Positions 1 to 12,290 of a stretch of 64,000 bases of DNA are shown piece by piece. The notes under the pieces were generated by a model. The model saw only the letters and a list, made by a program, of their open reading frames with translations, searched no databases and was not told the origin of the DNA. A program made the position numbers and the translations under genes. The first letter of the stretch is position 1. Each line of letters begins with the position of its first letter. Source of the stretch: Epiperipatus broadwayi (Eukaryota; Onychophora; Udeonychophora; Euonychophora; Peripatidae); contig JAQFVV010012418.1 of the NCBI GenBank assembly GCA_028023455.1, positions 9,297,244 to 9,361,243 of the forward strand, given 5' to 3'.

Positions 1-393
1 AAATCTTAATGTTTTGCTTATACTGCATAGGTTTCAAATTGGTTTACTGCATTATAAATTTAATAAGCAACGAAATAAGTATAATATATATAATTCAATG
101 CATATTATATTGTGTTTTATATTTAGATTGTTTTCATGTTTTACAGTAATAAAAGTACAAAAATATCATACCAATTATGATTGAAAAACGTTTGTATGTT
201 ATGATGAATAATTGGGGAAATTCTATCCAGAATTTAAAAATCTTTAGCTCTTAAGTCTATCATCCTACCACTGCACTAAACCATAAGTAAATGATTAACT
301 GCTTACCAATGATCGCCTTCTTTAAAAAACATTATTGTTGGAGACTTCATGTTTCTATTTTAAATTACATTTAATGTTTCTCTTTTTTTATAG
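1..393 (+). other. Intron upstream of the penultimate exon of ASMT-like gene 1
   Basis: No coding sequence. The stretch is recognisably related to the intron at about 58740-59144 that precedes the paralogous exon of gene 2: both contain a run resembling 'aatttaataa' plus a repeat-poor AT tract, then a segment with 'cagtaataaaagtacaaaaa' here against 'cagcaatgaaagcacaaaaa' there, then 'gaataattgg'. At about 225-305 sits a short segment shared with two pieces at 57.5-57.8 kb; it looks like a degenerate tRNA-derived SINE on the minus strand. It ends in a pyrimidine tract and TAG acceptor at 391-393. Confidence 0.7.
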
Positions 394-516
394 TGGACTT
401 TTTTGCAAATGAGCTTCCACAGGCTGATTTATATACTCTGAGTTGTGTTTTGCATGACTGGGGAGATGAGAAAATCAACCATTTGCTGGAGAAACTTTAC
501 AAAACTACAAAACCTG
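394..516 (+). CDS. Gene 1 penultimate coding exon (catalytic motif)
   Basis: A 123-nt exon, exactly the length of the paralogous exon of gene 2 at 59145-59267, entered and left in phase 1. It encodes a DFF..LP.ADLY stretch and then SCVLHDWGDEKI. The His of LHDW (codon 453-455) is the expected catalytic base of this O-methyltransferase family. By eye about 32 of 41 residues match the gene 2 exon, so the two genes have diverged clearly but are under protein-level constraint. Acceptor ATAG, donor GGTAAT. Confidence 0.88.
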
Positions 517-3500
517 GTAATTTTTATCAAATTTTTAAATGAAAAACAAAAGTTATTCTAATGTAAAAATTAATTAACAATTGTTATTTCTGGATGTAGT
601 ATTTATTTATCAATTTTTATAAGTAAAAAATACAACAGCTTTTAAATAGTCCACTACAAAGTAAAAGATTGTCTAGCAGATGGTAATATGGGTGCAGTAA
701 AAATGTGTTGCTCACTAAACTTATGAAGGGGGTTTAACTATTTCTTCATTTGTGATTTAGCCTTCAACTAAGAATATCTAGATAACAATTTACTAACCAT
801 TGGATACTTCATTGAATAAAATCTAAAAAAAATTTCAAGGTTTATTCAACCTGAACTTGAATTCAGATCATAAGCATAGCCAGTAGAGAGCTAAAAAAAA
901 ATTTATCAATGGGGGCGCTCAACAACAACACTACATTATGTACTTTTAATTTAAATGTTGTAATGTTGCAACATTTATCACAATCTTGAAAAAATTAATA
1001 AAAAAATTTAATAATGAAAAATATATAATACTATTTTTGTAATAATAATTAATGTCATTGATATATAAAATATTTTTGCATAAAATAAGAACATGAATAT
1101 ATATATATATACTATTAAATAAAACAAAATTATGATAGAAACTGCCATACAGCATTATTTTCTTCAATTTTCTTTTTATCTTGTTTTCTAGATGCAGCTT
1201 CCAAAACTGAGGGATGGTTTTTTAAAAAGGATTTTACATATGAAATTGCATTAATTTGATTTAATAGCTTCCCATTTAATGAAATTGTCATTAGATCTGA
1301 CATATGTTTCATTGCCAGGTTTTCCCATCTTATAATGATAATATTGTTCATTGCACTAAATGCCTGTTCAGCTTCAGAAATGCTTACTACAATTGTTTCC
1401 ATAATATTCCTAACTTTTTTAATTATAGTAGGAAATTCAGCATCTAATTTTTTATTTAAAACCATCTCCACTAAATCTCTAAAATCATTTATATTATTTC
1501 ATATCTTAAAATAAAATTGAGTTTTTATTTATTTTTTCCCAACTAGCCATGGAGAAGTAATTATTTTCATACCCCATATTTCAGGATAACAAATATTAAA
1601 AAATACTATTCAGTTCTTCATCTGCTAATGTTAGATCATTTTCATTTTTTATAAATAAAATTATTTTGCAGCAATAATCTGTCCTTTAAGGACTGAGCAA
1701 TATAATCTAAAAGTTTTTCTCATGGTAATTTCTTGCTTCAAATTCTGTAGAGTGTAAGGTTGATTCAGTAGTTACTTTCATATGAACCTTTTGCAGTTTT
1801 CAAATTACTAACAACATTTATTGTTTTGATAATTAAAGAGTTGGCTTTTATTATACTTATATTTTTACTCTGTGGAGCTTTGGAAAGGTAAGAATTCTTA
1901 AAGAATATCAATTATTAATACTAAATCCCTTTAAAAATTTTAAAGTCAGTTTAATAAATTTGAATATTTACTATTGCATGAAAAATGTCTGCATAATGCT
2001 GGATAATTTCTCTACACCCCATAAAATGCATTCTGCTCATTGAGATTCTAATATGAAACCAATTTTTAAAATTTCTATGTTCAGCTTATCTGCAATTGTA
2101 ATTAACTATCATTAAGTTTTGAAAATTGATGATAAAATGAATATAATTTATTTACAAATATTTTAAAGTGATTTAGTTTTTTAATTGCATTTATTACATC
2201 ATCTATGTACACTATGCTTTAGGCAAATCACAATATTTGGAAATTTTTCTAATAGTTTAGTTGCAATGCCTGATTTATTTTCCAGCATTACATTAATGCC
2301 ATTGAAATAAAATGCAATAAAATAATCATTCAAATAATTATCTGAAAATTCCTATGTACATAAAGTAGTAAGTAATACATTATGTATATATTCAGCAGTA
2401 GTACTTTTTAATTTTATAAGATCTACAAAAATTAAGCATGGCTTGGTAGATTCAATTTTTAACTAAATTACCAAAATGCTTTGTTTAGACAGAGTTGTTG
2501 ATTTATCTATTATAATACAAATTTTGTATTTGTTTCTATTATTTTAGAGAATATTTCTAATTTTATTTCATTAGAAATATGTTCCATTATTGTTATTGCT
2601 ATAAATCTTGAATGCAATGGTATTCCTAAATCAAGACCATTTTTAATTTGCATTTTTACTAAATCAGGCAAATTAGATATTGGATGATTATTTTTTGCCA
2701 ATCTATAAACAGTGTTAAAATTTTTGATATTATTAAAACACCTTTTTTATTTAATTTATCAATATTTTTTGGCAATATTCACTTATTACATTCATTATCA
2801 AGAATTATGATTTTATTATGCAAATTGATTCATTATGACTACGTAATTTTTTATGTAAATATGCATTTTTTGATGTTCCATTTGATTCTACTTCTGTTTC
2901 CAACCATTCTTTTGATAAATGATAATGTTTGCAACCTTTAACTCCCAAATTTTTATATTTTAAATAGGCAGAACATCCTAATTTACCATTTTTCAATTTC
3001 TACCCAAGTATACTGAGTTTTTAAAACAGGCAAAAACACACTATATATATTGCCACACACAGCAAGCTAGAGTAATCAATACTGAGTTTTAAAATAATTT
3101 GATTGTTTGTTGTTCTAGCAATTGGGTAACAATTTCTTTTTTATTTTCATCTTGTGATTCTTGTAAAATATGAATATCAGTATCATCGCATAGTAATAAT
3201 TCTGATACATCATCTGTACATTCATTGATATCTTCTTCTGTGATAGTGTTTGTATCAAAATCAATTTAGTTTTTTTATCTTTTCCAAAAAATGATAACAA
3301 GTTTGATTGTCTTTTGATGTCTGTTAAAAATAACTAATAATATAAATTGTGAAAATTAAGTGAAAAAATATATTATTAAAAATTAACATACCGTATTTAA
3401 ATGTATTTGGTATCTTACAGAAGATGTTATTTAAATGTTTAATAAATTTTATACATCACTTCAAGGTTTTTTATTAAAACCATTCAACAACAAATATATG

Positions 3501-6500
3501 AGATGTTTCCCACAAATTATATCAAGTTAGAGAATATACAATTTTAAAACATTTCAAAATAGAATAATGTAACCATAGTGATAATGATAAGTTAATACAG
3601 GCTATATTAACTATATTTCCTTCTATGTTCATTAAAAGCAATAATATTTAATAAGCTAATTATATTAGTATATTATGTACATATCTTTGTTCTTAGTTGT
3701 TCTTATATTTTGTAAGCTATAAATTTTTGTTTAACCACAATATTTATGGCTAATGTTATTTCACAATTTGATATTAATGATATTACTACAATCTGTTGGG
3801 TAAAAACTTGCTTCACTAGTATTTTTACAGTATACATTAACTCCTAAAACTCTAAACCTAGTGTTCATCACATGCAGGTTAACCCTTTCTTTTTAACCCC
3901 ATTCTCAACTAACAAATCCGCATATTGTTACCTAAGTCTATATCCAAACAGTGTTACCTAAATCAATACCTCTCAAGATAATTGGGTGCAATTGACAAAA
4001 CTTTTGCGAATCTGTATTATACAGATGATTTAAGTTCCAAAGCATGTTTTTTGTGTCAGCAAATGAATGCAACCACAGTAACATTGGAACACAACCATAT
4101 TAAAAATGTAAAACAATTATTACAACCTCAACTATAATTTAAAATTCACTTTATAATTAAATATAAATAACATCTCATCAGTAATCCAAATTGAATAACT
4201 AGGCAACAAAATACTATGACTAAATAGTAATGTCCTAGTATTTGCTTATTTATCTATTGATTTCTTTCTGTCCATTAAAATGCAATTGTATCTAAAAAAA
4301 ACTTTAAGAGAAACTTCCTAATGTGAATAATGAATAGCTTTAATTTATTTAAAAATAAGATTAGTTTGTTCATGTCTTAAACTCTGGCATAGTAAGGAAG
4401 ACAACTAAAATATTAATAGATTACTTTTTCAGACTCAAAAATTAAATAACTTTGTTCATCACATGAATTGCAATAATTCTATCAATACTTTGGATGGAAT
4501 ATTGAATTTATATCCAGAATTTTTGTAATTGTTAATGCTTTGATCAATCACTCTCATTGTGCTTAAATCTTTCTTTTAAACTTTTCTCGATAAGAAGCAT
4601 TGTTGAAAATAAAAACAGTATACTTTAATAAGTAAAAAAAAAAATTGAATAAAATTTTAAAGCAAACAAAAAAACATCATATGACCCTGTTTATCCAATG
4701 CTTTTCAGGAGCAAAATCTTTAAGTATTTTTTTTTTAATGCAGCCACTATTGAAACGTTTGAATAATTAAGAAATGTTTTTCCATTAATGAAAGCTTTGT
4801 GATTTATGTAAGTTTTTTTTGTCAAGATTTAATTGCCTTTGGCATATTCATTTTAGATTCACCTGCTGTATATTTTTAAATATCCCCCCCCCCCCCCAAT
4901 ATCCACTGTTATGTTCAGCAAACAGATATATCAACATGCTAGCACTTTAGTTCACAATTCCCAAATGCCCTTCATATAATAATTTTAAGATCTTTTAATA
5001 AATCTCAGGTTGTATTACACCTCTATCTCCCATCAACACCCAATTTTTGTTGCTGATAGATTTTCATGATCTATTAAAAAATATGGAATAAGGTACTGTG
5101 ATTTATTAGTTAGTCAAACTCTGATTTTAATGTATCTATATAATTATTTCTATTTTATTAATATATAGTTCATTTTATATTGGTTTCTAAACAAAATATT
5201 CTTGTAAAAATGCATTTCCCTTTCCTATATATCTGCTGATAATTGTATGCTAATATGTTTTCATAGGCTTAAATAGTCTGGAGATAGCTTATCACTTACT
5301 AATATTTCTAATAATGTTTTGTAGTCAGTCACTATTTGAAAAGACTGATCAAAAAGATATTGATGAAACTTTTTCAAATCAAACATAATAACCAATGCTT
5401 CTTTGCCAATCTGGCTACAATTTGTTTCAGCTTTTGAAAGAGTTGTAGATGCATAAGCTATAAGTCATTCACTATTGTAACAGGGATAATGTATAACTAT
5501 TTTCACTCCCTATTCTAAATTTTCTATCAACTATACTTCTACACTATTTTCAAAGTGAACTAATATTTTTTATGATGATAGCACCATTTTAGTTTATATA
5601 AATACTTCTTCAAGTATTTGTAACAATTCCATTTGGGATTTTTCTTTAGTGATTCATAAAATGGTTTTGCTACCTTAGTCTTATTCTGCAAAAAACTTTA
5701 ATATTAAATTTATCAGACTGAGAAATGCCTGGAATTCTTTAACAATTTTGGATCTGACTACATTTTTCACTGCTCACACTTTTTCATATGATATACATTG
5801 GCCTTTGTCTGAGATTACATACCTTAGAACACCAATTTCTTTGTGTTTTACCCACTTTCCTGTGCATTTAATTTGATTCTGAATTACTCTAATTTGCTGC
5901 ATACCTTAAACAGCCTTTGACCTAATACTTCTTCAGAATTAGCTGTAATAAATATATCATCAAAATAAAATATTATCCCATGTAATCCCTGGAATAAAAC
6001 TCTAGTTATTTTGTCTGAAAAATGTTCTATGTTATCATAATACCCAACAGTAATCAATTATTTTAAAATAATCCCAATAAGCAGAGTTAATATTTTTACT
6101 GATCTACCTGTAATAGACATTTGATGGAAGATGAAGTTAGGTCTAGTTTTGCATTGAATATGTCCTGTTGTTTAAATATTTATTTATTATTACTCTATAA
6201 TAACCATGTGTCTGAATTTGACCACTAAGTTTGTTGTTACCATTATTGGCATGACATATTTTAATGTTTCAATTGGCATCAAGACACTCTTATTAATCAA
6301 TCCCTGAATTTTCTCTTCAATTTTATTTTTTTGAATGAATCAAATTTTTCATGGTTTTCACACAACTGGATAGATATTTTCAAATAATTCAATCTCTACT
6401 GAACTAGTTGATATTGTATATAACTTTACATTAAATAAATCCAAATATTTATTTTTGAATTTCCTGTTCCTACATTTTTTTTTCACAATGCTTATGTGAT

Positions 6501-9500
6501 TTCCTATCATTTGAAATATTGTACTGACTGTATAGCTAATTTTCCTTTAATTTTGTCATGATGTTTTATCAGCACAGCACTTGTTCTTAACTGACTAATT
6601 TCAGTGTATGTCCACTCACATCTTGATATTTAATATTTGTCTTTTGTATTGGAATATTCACATAGATAACTGACAGTGCATTTTATTTTTTCTCAGATAT
6701 TATAGACATTATTAAACTATTATCTCTTTCCATGCTAATTTTTTTATCACAGATTGCAATAACATCATAAATTGCTTTGCTCCAAGAACTTCCATATTTT
6801 TAACAAATTGCTTTTTGGCTGTTTTGCCTCTCCTGGTTATCACCATTATCAGTTTTTCTACATACACAGAAAAATCTTTTAAATCTGCATTTAAAGCATT
6901 TTTTTACTAGAAATCTTACTCTGTGCCTTGCTTTCCCACAACAATAACAAGTGGTGTTACCCTCATTCATATGTGCTGTCTTATGTGGGTTAGTTATTTG
7001 CTAACTTACTTTATGTTGAAAAGAATGCACTTGTTATAATATTAGCTCATGAGTTATTCCTTTTATGATAGCCATCTCATGTTAAATCTGACTCAGTTAA
7101 AAGATGTCTGCATCTGTCACTAGATATACTCCATAATAGTTGATCAAAGAATATTTCATTAAAAAAATCCCCATACCCACAATCTTTAACCAATTTTCTA
7201 AGGGTGCATTATATTCTTCAATTTTCTCACTTCTTGCTTGCTTTAAGATTCTTAAATTGTAATGATCTATGTGGCAAGACGGGCAAGGGTTAACATTTAT
7301 TTTACTTCCTTATTATTCTTTCATAAGATGCATCATCTAGTAAAACAAATTCACATAATGTTCTTATTATTTTGATATCCCTCCTACCTGTAAAGCATAA
7401 GAGTGCTGTTACCTTATGTTTATTGCCCCAATTGCATTTATTTAAAAAAAAATTCTGGAACCTGAATTATATATACTGGCCATTTGGCAGCATTGCTTAC
7501 ATTGAACTCACTAATGCAGGTTTCATAAAATGATGCCATTCTTTTTTTCTTCAATTTTACAGTTCATTTATAGTTGTCATGCTAAGTTAGTATATACATC
7601 CTTCTTTAACATGGTTCAGCTGAAACTTACCAATTTTACTATCAACTAGTTCAAAATTTGACTGTACCAATTTTGCTGTAACTTTGGCTCTGATTCTCTA
7701 AAATTCAATCATTCTAGGAGTAAAGCTAACACTTCAATATGTAATATAAACTGAAAGAATAATAAACTAATGACTTAGTATAATTACAATTCTAAGAATT
7801 TAATACAATATTTATAAATATATAGGTATATACATTTTATTCTTATCATAAAGTTCAGCAATTAATTTCCCGTACTTGACTACATGCTATTACCATTCCA
7901 ATAGCTAATATATTTTATCATTATCATCTTCATTTTTATCCATTATTGAACCACTGCAGGATGAAGGTCTTTCCAAGTTTAATCAATTTTCCCCAACCTC
8001 AAGCCTCTTTTCTTCACACCACACCCACATACTTCCTTATTTCACATCTCATATGATCTCTTTCTTGATTTTTTACAATCTCTTGAAATCCAGTTTAACA
8101 TTTCAACTATCCATCTATTATCATTTCCTCTAGATATATGCCCAGCCCATTCAACTTTAGTCTTGGTTACTCCTAACATGCATCTCCTTTTTTCCATTAT
8201 TGAGTAATCTGAAGACTCTGCATTGATCTTTTATTAAGATCCATAATTAGGAACTAGTAAAACACATTTCTTACATACCTTTCTTTTCAAATACAGACAT
8301 ATATTTTTTAAAATATTAAGTTATTTCTACCAAAGCACTCCGACCAAGTTTAATTCAGTAATTAATTTCATCCATTATGTTTTCATCTGTAATAATAATC
8401 TACCTAATGTATTTGAAGTTGTTAACTTTTAGCTCATCATTATCAATTTTTATTTTCTTCTTTTGAAAAAAATCCATTGAACCTTACTTTAGTCTTTATA
8501 ACATTTACCTCTAAACCTATTATTTTTACTTTCATCTGAAAACTTTTGCAAAAATAACTACATCAGCTGAAAAATCTAGACAACATAAATAATCTTTATT
8601 TACTTTTACTCCTTTAGCTTCTCCAATTCACAAAATATTTCTTGTAGAACTGCTGTAAACTGTTATCTGTTTTACATTCCTCTCAATGTTAATCTTTTTA
8701 GTATCATTATATAATTTAATTTTTGTTGTTGCATATTCATAAACATTTTAAAAAATATGACAATATCCTGGGTCTATATTTTGATGATCCAATGCTTTAA
8801 TCACTGAAGAAATGCTTATAGAATCAAATGCTTTTTTATAATCTACAAATCCAAAGTATAATGGCAACTCATATTCATTGATCCTTTGTATAACTTCTCT
8901 CAAGACTTGGATATAATCCACTGTACTAAAACCACTTTTAAATCAACCTTGTTCTTTTAGTTTGTTAAAAGTTCAGGTTTACTATAGACAAGTTGTAATT
9001 ATCTTGGTAAAAATTTTGTAAAGAAATGATAAAAAACTGATAAATCTGAAATTTCTAATATTTTTTTATCACTTTTTTTAAATATTAATAATAATGCTGC
9101 ATTTTCCCCAATATCTAGTTTATCTTTATCATTTAGACACTTGGTATATAACTTTGTCAAAAAAATTTCTATTTCTTCACCTGATTCTTTTAAGATGTTG
9201 ATTATAATTCCATCATTACCTGGGTCTTTTCCTTTCTTCATAAATTTAATTGCATGTCTCATTTCTTCATTAAAATCTTGAGCAATTCTGAATATATTCT
9301 AGTTGTATGAGGTACTTTTTCTTTATTGCTATATAATTCTTGATAGAACTCTTCTACACATTTCATGATGACAGCTTTTTTTTTAGTAACAGTTCCATCT
9401 TTTTGCCTTATTGCAAAAATAAGTTTCCTACCAATACAAAGATCTTGTTTTACACTCTTGAGACTTTTATTCTCTTCTATAACTGTCCTTGCTAGTTCAC

Positions 9501-11845
9501 AATTATACTTTATCATTATCAATTCTTTTTTGCACAATTTTACAAAATTCTAAATATTTATTCTTTCTATATATTTCTTCTTTTTTTCAGAAACTGACTT
9601 CTCTCAGTAATAATATTGCTGCTTTTTTCTACCAGTTATCTTTGTTGCAGCTTTTAAAAGCATATTAGTTATTTTTATATTGATTTCATTCAAATCTGAA
9701 TCATATTTTAAAATGATTTGCGAGTTCTACTTTAAAATTTATTGGAATGTGATTTTTCTTAATAATTTTTGTCTCTCTAGGTTTGCATTAAGATATATCT
9801 TACATCTCACTAATTGACAATTACTACCTGTGTTGAATTTATTAAGAACATTTCTATTAGTCAAAATGTAATTAAATTCTGCTATATGGTCATTTAAATG
9901 TTTTCATTTTTATTTAGCACTTTTAGCAATAAAAAATTCATAATATAAAATTTTTCTTTTTGGGGAAACTTCACAAGTCTATACCTTCTCTCATTTCTAT
10001 CACAATAACCAAATTTATATGCAGCACTTTTATCTTTTAATTGTTTATCAATTCTAGAATATAAGTCATCCATGAGAATTTTAAAATATAGTTTGATCTA
10101 ATCAAAAGTTTGTACATCTATATAAAAATTCTCTACTTCTTCATCACAATAAGAACTTGTTAGGACATAAACCTGTATTATCTGCCTTTGATGTCTGATA
10201 TTAAATTGAATAACTAATCTTGCAACTCTATATGATGCATTTTTTATTTATAATGAATCATATTTCATGTATTTCCAATGTTTGTGTCTTTGTAGTACAG
10301 TACATGCCTACTTTTAAATCAATTCACTTTTCACTTTTTCTTTTAACTTCACAAAGTTCAATAATGTTCAATTTAATTTGAGATAGTTCTTCCAATTTTT
10401 GCAATCTTCCTTTACTTGAAATTGATTTGCATTTGTCAGTACTTCATTAAAATGTCATAATTAAATGTTTGCCTGGGTCCACAACCAGGAGATTCTTAGC
10501 ACTCTCTGCCTTTGACTTCCAACTGCTGCCTTGGCTGGCAACATTATAGCCTGAGAATAAGGATCATGATTTTTTTTGTCTGTCATGATTGTAAATATTT
10601 AAAAAAAAATTATTTAAATACACATTCATTCTGCCTTTAAGAAAACTGATATTTCAATTGGTGTTTCTTGACCTTAAACTCATATGTAAAAAGCCAATAA
10701 ATTCAATACACTGACTAATACATGTTGGCAAGAAGCCCATTCATGTTTATATATTAGTCTGGAACAACAAGAACGTAAAGAGTAAATATTAGAAATTTGG
10801 TCTGCTTGGTTTCTTTAAGGCCTCAAAGATGAATCAAACATCTCTTTTCAGTTAATAATTCCTTTCTACAAATAATATAGTTATATGGTAGTATATACTT
10901 TTTCTACCATCTTTAAAGTCTATGTGCCCCTAGAAGTTTATAAAAATTATTGAGGCAATGTTTAATTTCATAGTCAGCTTTATGGCCTTCGGAGCTGAGA
11001 TCACAAAAAATAAGACTGATTTTTTTCTGCTGCGTCACGTCATCTGATTCTACCAGTGGTCTACTTAAAAGCTCATTTACTTATATATTAAGTAAAAGGA
11101 TTACAATCTTTTTTGCAAAAAAAAAAAATCTCTTGAAAATCATCAAATTTATTTCCCAAAAGATTACTTCTTACACACACATACAAAATTATATATAATT
11201 AAATATATGGATTGATAAGTTAAAATAAATTATATATATATGGTTAGGCCATAATTAAATGTATGGATTTGGCTTATAAAAATTTGGCTAAAAATAACTG
11301 GTGCACATACAAGTTCACTCTTTATAAAACTGAAAAAATTATTTACGGTATATATTTTTATAAAATTATTTTCTAACTCACAATTCATTAATAAGAAAAT
11401 ATTGACCCACACATTCCCTTAAAGAGCTTTCATTATCAAGGAGATGATTAAAAATTTGAGTTGATTATACTCCATAAATTTTTTCAACTGATTTTTTTGT
11501 CTAATTTAATTTAAACTATTATATACATGTGTGTATGATCAAAGATTATTGCATAATTGATTTAACTTGATTTCTGATAAAAAAATATAACATAAATATT
11601 TGTTTCAAAAATTTTTTTTTTGATTTTTAGGAGACGCTGTGCTTATTGCTCAGAAAGTTTTAAATGAAGATAAAACTGAACCAGAGTATGCTGTTTCATT
11701 TGATATGATTATGATGCTCGCCTCCTTTGGAAAAGAGCGGTCTTTTTCAGAGTATAAATCTTTGCTAGAAAAAAATGGATTTTCAAATGTGGAATTGAAA
11801 ATCACACCTTCCATATCTGATGTAATTTTATGTTACAAAAATTAA
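394..11845 (+). CDS. ASMT-like O-methyltransferase gene 1, 3' part (last two coding exons: 394-516, 11631-11845)
   Basis: SAM-dependent O-methyltransferase of the acetylserotonin/caffeic-acid O-methyltransferase family. Family members move a methyl group from SAM to a small-molecule hydroxyl; ASMT proper makes melatonin from N-acetylserotonin. Only the last two exons lie in the window. The first carries the catalytic region with LHDW, the second the C-terminal part ending at a TAA. The exons join in phase 1 (..CCT G | GA GAC..), with a GTAA donor and a TTTTTAG acceptor. The intron is 11.1 kb and filled with transposons. No frameshift or stop is seen, so the gene is probably functional. The Arg and Asn I recall as binding N-acetylserotonin in the human enzyme are Cys and Ile here, so the true substrate is open. 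Upstream exons are outside the window. Confidence 0.85.
1130..3300 (-). pseudogene. Decayed hAT-superfamily (KIAA1586/ZBED-like) transposase
   Basis: Fragments of one transposase read in order on the minus strand with many stops and frameshifts. An N-terminal zinc-finger-like part (about 2996-2805, KLGCSAYLKYKNLG) leads to a part with AKNNHPISNLPDLVK and GLDLGIPLHSRF (about 2700-2510), which matches the pattern of KIAA1586-like hAT proteins. A middle region follows, then the C-terminal dimerisation domain (about 1471-1130, VSISEAEQAFSAMNN). It lies antisense in the penultimate intron of ASMT-like gene 1. I did not find convincing terminal inverted repeats or an 8-bp target duplication, so the limits are approximate. 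It is an inactive relic. Confidence 0.75.
3301..4883. other. AT-rich intron sequence, nothing recognised
   Basis: Intronic sequence between the hAT relic and the gypsy relic. No reading frame, RNA gene or clear repeat was found. It may contain the 3' end or LTR of the gypsy remnant that follows on the minus strand, but no second LTR copy was seen to support this. Confidence 0.4.
4884..4897. repeat. Homopolymer of 14 C
   Basis: A run of 14 cytosines in otherwise AT-rich intron DNA. A matching poly-G run of 13 occurs at 28280-28292. Such runs are slippage-prone and the exact length may be a sequencing approximation. Confidence 0.9.
5150..7560 (-). mobile_element. Decayed Ty3/gypsy retrotransposon (nucleocapsid to RNase H)
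   Basis: Read on the minus strand from high to low coordinates. A CCHC-like zinc knuckle of the gag end (CYCCGKARHRVRF, about 6955-6915) precedes a poorly preserved protease region and reverse transcriptase with the YFDDI active-site motif (about 5980-5960). The RNase H start follows, with YASTTLSKAE, IGKEALVIMFDLKKFHQYLF and VTDYKTLLE (about 5460-5290), typical of K02A2.6-like gypsy elements. The frame is broken many times. No integrase and no LTR pair were recognised, so the element is truncated as well as mutated. It is antisense to the host gene, inside its long intron. Confidence 0.75.
7950..10560 (-). mobile_element. Decayed RTE-type LINE (endonuclease remnant plus reverse transcriptase)
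   Basis: Minus-strand remains of a non-LTR retrotransposon of the kind often annotated as craniofacial development protein 2-like. From 5' to 3' of the element: an endonuclease region (CDRNERRYRLVKFP near 10000; YVLTSSYCDEEVENF near 10150); a linker; the RT start (PGNDGIIINILKESGEE, 9210-9150; LIFKKSDKKILE near 9080); the RT core FGFVDYKKAFDS (about 8870-8830); and the C-terminal motif EWAGHISRGNDNRW (about 8160-8115). Stops and frameshifts are frequent. It lies in the same intron and in the same antisense orientation as the hAT and gypsy relics. Confidence 0.8.
10561..11630 (+). other. 3' end of the long intron of ASMT-like gene 1
   Basis: No coding sequence or classified repeat. AT-rich, with short poly-A and AT runs. 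It closes with a T-rich pyrimidine tract and a TTTTTAG acceptor immediately before the last exon. Confidence 0.5.
11631..11845 (+). CDS. Gene 1 last coding exon (C-terminus)
   Basis: Completes the split Gly codon and encodes about 70 residues, including DAVLIAQKVLNEDK (the strand following the catalytic helix), FGKERSFSEY (matching the GQER region of human ASMT), EKNGFSNVELK and SDVILCYKN followed by TAA at 11843-11845. The LL..GF pattern followed by a short terminal strand is the usual end of this family. Gene 2 has no visible counterpart of this exon in the window. Confidence 0.87.
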
Positions 11846-11887
11846 ATATTTTTTAAAAATAATTTTCTTACCATAGCATCAATGTAC

Positions 11888-11893
11888 AATAAA
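11888..11893 (+). terminator. Possible poly(A) signal of ASMT-like gene 1
   Basis: AATAAA 43 nt after the stop codon, the first canonical hexamer downstream; another AATAAA follows closely. In DNA this AT-rich the hexamer is common, so the assignment rests on position. Confidence 0.45.
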
Positions 11894-12290
11894 AATAAAA
11901 AGCAAAAGACACAAAAAAAAGCACACTGTCACACAAAAGTATATTCAGCAGGTTTCATTGAAGGTAAGTAGTGATCTAGTTTGTGGTTATTGTTATTTTT
12001 TAAATAAAAAATGCTTTTTTGCAAGGCTAACAGTTATTGGAAATGGAAGTAAATTTGAATTACCATTGTGAAAACCTTACTTTCTTTTTAAATTTTGTTA
12101 TACAGCATTTCGCATTTTATACTGAAATCTATTTCGATTGTAACATTTCTTCATAAAGAGAGTTAGTATTTTTTTCGCTATCTATATTGTCTTTAATTCA
12201 GTAAGGTAAAGAATAAAAAGCGAATAATAACGCAACACATTTATTTACTTATATATAATTATATACATATGTAATAGAGAAATAAGTAAG

